Assembly (NCBI GenBank): GCA_019693395.1
Contig: JAAMXP010003122.1
Location: 1-15,026, forward strand
DNA length: 15,026 nt
Direction of reading: 5' to 3'
Source: Ettlia oleoabundans
Taxonomy: Eukaryota > Chlorophyta > Chlorophyceae > Chlamydomonadales
A model generated the notes under the pieces. It did no database searches. It had not been told where the DNA came from and saw nothing but the letters and a program-made list of their open reading frames with translations. A program made the position numbers and the translations under genes. Below, one piece after another: positions 10,616 to 15,026 of the stretch (within the stretch, counting starts at the first letter, position 1; each line of letters begins with the position of its first letter).

Positions 10616-13600
10616 TCAAACAGACCACGGCAGTACGTTGCGCTCATCATTCTCCCCCACAACAGCTGCGACCTCCAGCTGCTTAGCAGCTGCCACGGCA
10701 GCTGCCAATGCGGCTGCAGGCGCAGCACTGCCCTGCCCACCAGTGCTATCCACAACCAGGGTCCCGCCATCAGCGGCAGCAGGTGCATGGTCGCCCTCTC
10801 CAGCATCAGAAGCCGCTGCAGTGTTGATGGGTGCTGCTCCTTTCTCGGCAGCTGGTGCAACCTCGCTAGCAGCTGCAGTGCCCTGAGACAGCCAGCCCGC
10901 TCCATTCACTGCCGTGCCCTGCCACACACTGGCTGCTGCGCTGTTGCCACCTCGTGCCCCACGTATTGTGCAGCCGACGCCACCTGGCGCAGCCTGTTTA
11001 TCTGGCGCTGCAACAGCGGCCGGCCTGCTATCAGGCCTGCTAGTTGTGGGACTAGTGCTAGGCTTGACTGAGCCCATGCTGACATCAACCGCCCCCTCAG
11101 CAGCGGCAGCGCACCCCTCATTGGGCTGTGCCGAAGGCCAACCGCTATTCATGCCAGGGCTGCCATCAGCCGGAGCCAAGTGTGCCCCGACATGAATGGT
11201 CCCCTCAGCAGCAGCAGTACCTCCCTCGTTGGGCTGTGCTGCGCCAGCTCCTGCTGTGCCATTATCACCCTGAATGCTGCTGCTGCTGCTGCTGTTGCCG
11301 CCGTTATTGCTGGGCTGATCTCTCAGGTGGGTGCTGCCAGCTCTCGCAGTGGCATCATTACCATCCCTACTGCTGCCGCCATTATTGCTGCTCTGATCAC
11401 TTAGGTGGGTGCTGCCAGCTTTGTTAAGCCCGTCACTCCCTTTGGACACTGCCACTGCCTGCGTACCACTGCCTGCCTCGCTGCCACCGGCCATCTCCAT
11501 CCCCCCGTGTGTCCCCGCAACCCCCTGTGCTGCTGCTGGTGCCGGCGCTGCAAAGCCCTCCTGGCTGCGACTGTCACCAGCAGCAGCTGCACCCACAGCA
11601 GCTGGAAGAACGGCAGCAGCAGCATCAGCACCATCAGCCAACTCTTCTCCTCGACCACCACCTGACTCAGTTGCAGCCTCGCCGCCGGCTGGCTGCGTGG
11701 CGTCCTTTGTGGGTGCTGCCGCCGCCAGCAGCGCTGCCAGTATCTGTCCCTCTCGCCCATGTGGGGCTTGCAGCGCCACTGCAAGCATTCTAAGGCTGGC
11801 ACTGACAGCCGCCTGGCCGGTCGCCTGCCCCAGCCTCTGCCCCTGCCCCTGCCCTTGGCTCTCCTCCTGCAGCTGCGGCTCCTCTGAAAGTAGAGCCGCC
11901 GCCAGCGCACGCAGCTGGGGGCATTCCGCCGCATGTACCGCCCCCCAATCCGCCAGCTGGCACTCCCGCCCGCAGTACTGCACCGCCCTGCAGCCGGAGC
12001 AGAAGCGCAGCGCTGGGCCGGCCCCGCTGGTGCCACAGCGTGCACAGCAGGGCGCGGCCGCCGCCGCCACCACCGTGCTTGCCTCGCTGTCTGACTGTTG
12101 GGCGGCAGCTGGGCTGGGGTTGTCTGCCAGCTGGCGAAACTCGACTTGCAAAGGCTCCTCACCTGCTTATAGGGCACAGGGCAAGGCAGGGCAGGTGATG
12201 GGATGGGGCATGTTAGGGTCGCCACGTGCCAAAATGCTCGGGAATTCTTGCAGACAGCGTGCTGTGCAGGTTAAGGGCATGGAGTGCCACGCGAACGCCA
12301 CCGCAGATCCAGCCTCAGCTGTCCCCACGGGCTTTGCTTGGATTCTACAGGGACCACGGCAGTACGCCTGACAGGGCGGTACATACGCAAAACATGCCCG
12401 CACTCACAGCCAAGAGAGCTTGGTTGCCAGCTGCACATGGCCAGCAGCCCTCTCCACTGACCACCCAGCCAGCACCCACAAACCACCCAGCCAGCACCCA
12501 CCAACCACCAAACCCCCCGCCAGCACCCACCTCTCAGCCGCGCCGGGTGGCCGCCGCTGCGCAGCGCCGCCGCTGCCGCCGCCGCCGCCGCAACATCAGA
12601 GAAGTACAGGTAGGCGATACGGGTTGTGTGGTAGAAAGTACAGGCCCTCAGCTCGGGATCAAACCGCTCCGCAAATGCAGCCAGCTCCAGTCTGCAAGGT
12701 GCCAGCATGGCATGTCAGGCACAGCATGCCAGGCATGGCATGACAGGCGCAGCATGGCAGGTATGTGCAGGCATAAGATTACTTGGATGGATTGAGCATG
12801 AGGACACGTAGGGAGTCTAGCAAGGCAGGTGGTGTGGCGTGTCATAGTGGAGGAAGTGGTAGGGCGTGGTAGGGCGAGCAGTGTGCAGGCAGGGTGTGGG
12901 GGACAGGTTTTGATCTTGGCAAGCAACAGGAGCAGCGTCGCAAAGGAAAGCATGGATGACTGTGGTAACGTTGCAGCCCAGCAGGGGCATTAGCACAGCA
13001 CAGCGCAGCGCACCAGGGATAGCACTAGGGACGGATAGCACAGCACAGCACAGCACAGCACAGCATAGCACAGCATAGCCAGCCCAACCACGAGACGCAC
13101 GCACCTGTCAGCCCTCGCTGCCAGTTTCTTCACCCTCAGCACAGTGCTCGGCTGGGTGGTGCTGTAGGTGTGTGGTCCCGGTGGCTGGGCCGCCGCCCCC
13201 GCCCCGGCTGCCGGCCCTGCTGTCGCGCCATATGAAGCCGCTTGATTGCTGGCTTCAGCCACCGCCACCGCCTTGGCAGGGCGTGCCAAGGCAACTGAGG
13301 TGGTTGTTGGCTTGGTGGGTGCTGCTGCTGTGCTGACAATGGCAAGTGGTGCTGCCGCGTGCTTGTATTCCACTACAAGAGGCTGGGAGGCTGCAGGCGG
13401 GACATGGGCAGTCGGTCAACGTCGGTCATAGTTTGTCAACGACGGTCAAAGTTGGTCAAAGGACAGGTGGCATGCGGCATGTTGAACCTTCCATGACGGC
13501 AGCAGCACAGACAGGCAACCCCTCGACAAGCTTATTGGGCGCAGCAGCAGCCAATGCAGCACCCAACAACTAGCAGCAAATCCAGCACCCAACAACAAAC

Positions 13601-14978
13601 AACCAGCACCCCAACACCCGGCAGCAAATCCAGCTCCCAGTATCTGTCAGTGACCCAGAAGCCAGCTTCCGGCAGTGAATCCAGCACCCAACAATGAACA
13701 ACCAGCACCCAACAACTGGCAGCAAAATCAGCACCCAGCAACAAACACCCACCACCTGGCACCAGCGGCAGCACCTCCCCGCGCACTCACTTGTCAGTCC
13801 GGGCACCACCTGCCCCTCAACCTCTCGAGCCACCCCCACTGCCGCCTCCACGCTTTCCATATGCAGCGTCAGTTCGCTGCGGGCTGGGTTGTAGAGGAAG
13901 GCTTGCAGGGTGCCATGCTGGCGTGCCAGCTGGCATAGCGTGGTCGCATCGCTCTTCGCAGGCAAACAACTCATGACAAGGTGCCTGCTGGGCTGGTTGC
14001 TGCGCATATACTCCTTTACTTGAATCTGCCGCTGCTGATGCTGTTGGTTTTGCGATGCCCCTGGGTGGGCCGCAGAGGCAGGCTTGGGCGGCTGCGGCCG
14101 CGGGGCGGCGGCACAGGCATTGCCTGCTGCCGTGGCCAACCTGCCCAGGTGCAGCTGCACCTGCCAGGTGGCCCTGCCGGGCTCGCTTGAGACCTGAAGG
14201 AGGCCGGAGGCGGCAACATCTGCATGCGAGTGGAAAGAAAGAAAGAAAGACGGGGAAAACAGCTTGGTGAAAGGTGGAAAAAAGGGAAGGCACTTTGCAT
14301 GTTATGCGGGGGAGGAAAGCCTGCATGCATGTGCCTGTGTATTGGACGGTACAGCAGCAGGCAGGCAAGCAACTGGTGCTTCCCCTGTGCTCCTCTGCAT
14401 GCCGACTGTGCAAGAAACCAGCAGCAGCCCTGTATTGCGGACATTGCTGCGGGCGCCTGCGGTACAGTATGCACACAAGGGGCAGTACACATGGCAGTAC
14501 ATACGACAAAGGCAGTACACTTGGCAGTACCTTTGACCACGCTGGTCAACCGTCCAGCCGGTGGGTAGCTCTGGTACTCAGCTTCCACGGTGGGGTCAGA
14601 GTAACGGTACTGCAGGGAGGTGGGGGAAGGTGCTACGAAGATAAGAGGAAGTTGGGAGGAAGGTGGCATGCAGTGGGAGGAAGGTGGGAGTCACATTGCT
14701 TAAGAGTGGAACACATTGCTCAGGAATGGGCCCCAGGGTTTGTTGCGGGCTGCGGCAGCACTGCCAACCATGCCCGCCTGCCTGCCTGCCCGCGTGCCTG
14801 GCACTGATCTTTCACTGCTACAGTACTAGCATGGTACTGCCCTACCTTGAGCAACTCGTCTCCCAGTCTTGTGAGCAGTACCGGAAGCTGGCGGAAGCTG
14901 TGTCCCCCAGGTGGCGCAGCCCCAGTGCCAGCAGGGACTGCAGTACCGCCCATTTCACAGCGCTGTCCCGTTCCTCCT
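10616..14978 (-). CDS. Two RRM-like domains plus MYND zinc finger protein, 5' end uncertain
   Basis: Exons: 14978 (or ATG 14953)-14846, 14609-14531, 14219-13791, 13390-13105, 12691-12531, 12162-10616 (TGA). Phases 0, 1, 1, 2, 1 agree at all five junctions; from ATG 14953 the product is 869 residues (numbering below). RRM1-like, about 142-215: strand HLVMSCLP, helix ATTLCQLARQHG, strand TLQAFLYN, last strand PLVVEYK after an intron. RRM2-like, 289-366: VLRVKKL in the RNP2 place, helix ELAAFAERF, RIAYLYF in the RNP1 place, last strand PLQVEF. MYND finger, 394-435: C394-x2-C397-x11-C409-x2-C412-x5-C418-x3-C422-x8-H431-x3-C435, complete. MYND fingers bind proline-rich partners; RRMs bind RNA (known), so a role in RNA or protein regulation is inferred. 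Residues about 20-95 are not recognised. The tail after 435 is Ala/Gly/Ser-rich with internal repeats. A pyrimidine-rich stretch ending TTGCAG before 14978 looks like a 3' splice site, so earlier exons may lie outside the window. Confidence 0.8.
11090..11430 (-). repeat. Internal duplications in the tail of the RRM/MYND protein
   Basis: Two repeated modules are encoded. AGSTHLSDQSSNNGG (near residue 602) recurs as AGSTHLRDQPSNNGG (near 628), and AQPNEGGTAAAEG (near 662) recurs as AQPNEGCAAAAEG (near 700). The DNA copies are visible as GGTGGGTGCTGCCAGCT near 11404 and 11326, and as CCTCRTTGGGCTGTGC near 11224 and 11116. This is a low-complexity, probably disordered region growing by local duplication. 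Confidence 0.75.
12465..12530. repeat. About 19-bp repeats in an RRM/MYND intron
   Basis: The motif CCAGCACCCACMAACCACC recurs with small changes at the donor side of the intron 12530-12163. A final CCAGCACCCACC unit supplies the GTGGGT donor itself (read on the minus strand), so the repeat array runs into the splice site. Confidence 0.7.
12701..12762. repeat. GCATGGCA / CAGGC short repeats in an intron
   Basis: Degenerate units of about 10 bp built on AGCATGGCA, AGGCATGGCATG and ACAGGC follow directly upstream of the 3' splice site of the intron 13104-12692 (minus strand). There are short palindromes such as GCATGC inside. Confidence 0.55.
12991..13080. repeat. AGCAC pentanucleotide microsatellite in an intron
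   Basis: AGCAC/AGCAT/AGCGC units repeat in tandem, with the cleanest run at about 13036-13079. It lies just inside the donor end of the intron 13104-12692. Confidence 0.85.
13411..13460. repeat. Five 10-bp units with TTGACC-like cores
   Basis: Exact 10-bp periodicity: GTCGGTCAAC, GTCGGTCATA, GTTTGTCAAC, GACGGTCAAA, GTTGGTCAAA. On the minus strand three of the five units read TTGACC, the W-box core; one has TTGACA and one ATGACC. The array starts 21 bp from the 3' splice site of the intron 13790-13391, where branch-point and pyrimidine signals would normally lie. Confidence 0.85.
13557..13745. repeat. CCAGCACCCAACAAC minisatellite in the same intron
   Basis: Units built from CCAGCACCCAACAAC followed by GGCAGCAAAT or AACAACCAG recur about six to seven times with drift, filling nearly half of the intron 13790-13391. 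The consensus resembles the repeat at 12465-12530, suggesting a shared origin of the two arrays. Confidence 0.75.
14462..14530. repeat. GGCAGTAC repeats at the donor end of an RRM/MYND intron
   Basis: GGCAGTAC occurs at 14491, 14503, 14511 and 14523, with a related GTACAGTA at 14462. On the minus strand it reads GTACTGCC, and the last copy is itself the donor (AAAG|GTACTGCC) of the intron 14530-14220. Further copies or close variants lie at 14607, 14835, 14876 and 14941. Confidence 0.75.
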
Positions 14979-15026
14979 CTGCAACAGTGGCGGTGGGGGT
15001 GTGGTGTGAGTGGGGGTGTGGGTGGG

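Noticed and set aside
11401..12225. 274-codon minus-strand frame overlapping the MYND exon
   Set aside because: It is an alternative frame of the MYND exon. It lacks the Cys/His pattern and crosses the 3' splice site at 12163.
13026..13080. CRISPR-like array
   Set aside because: The 5-bp units have no spacers of unique sequence; this is a microsatellite in an intron of a eukaryotic gene.

Overview
The window looks like nuclear DNA of a green alga, probably a core chlorophyte. The pointers are GC-rich sequence, long Gln/Ala/Ser/Pro-rich coding tracts built from CAG/GCA triplets, many phased GT-AG introns of about 180-470 bp with GTGAGT/GTGCGT-type donors, and a UGUAA poly(A) element after one gene. 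The clade is an inference; no marker gene settles it.

Three multi-exon genes could be assembled by hand, all on the minus strand. Each junction was accepted only where splice sites and codon phase agreed and where domain motifs ran across the joins. (1) 5872-123: a large RWP-RK DNA-binding protein, about 1,288 residues, eight exons in my model, with the RWP-RK domain near the N-terminus cut by three introns. (2) 9972-8663: a small GATA zinc-finger protein, 184 residues, three exons, with the zinc finger itself split by two introns. (3) about 14978-10616: a protein with two divergent RRM-like folds followed by a MYND zinc finger and a long low-complexity tail; its 5' end is uncertain and may lie beyond the window.

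Layout: 1-122 is the 3' UTR and flank of the RWP-RK gene; 123-5872 is that gene; 5873-8662 is a 2.8 kb stretch with no recognisable gene (upstream flank of the RWP-RK gene, probable 3' UTR of the GATA gene, G-rich tracts, a 96-bp tandem duplication); 8663-9972 is the GATA gene; 9973-10615 is intergenic; 10616 to near the right end is the RRM/MYND gene. All three products look like regulators of transcription or RNA, but nothing in the sequence proves they work together.

Several introns carry their own short-period tandem repeat (22 bp, 10 bp, about 19 bp, 5 bp and others). GATA intron 1 contains a 35-nt near-perfect palindrome. I saw no CRISPR array, transposon, rRNA or tRNA gene.
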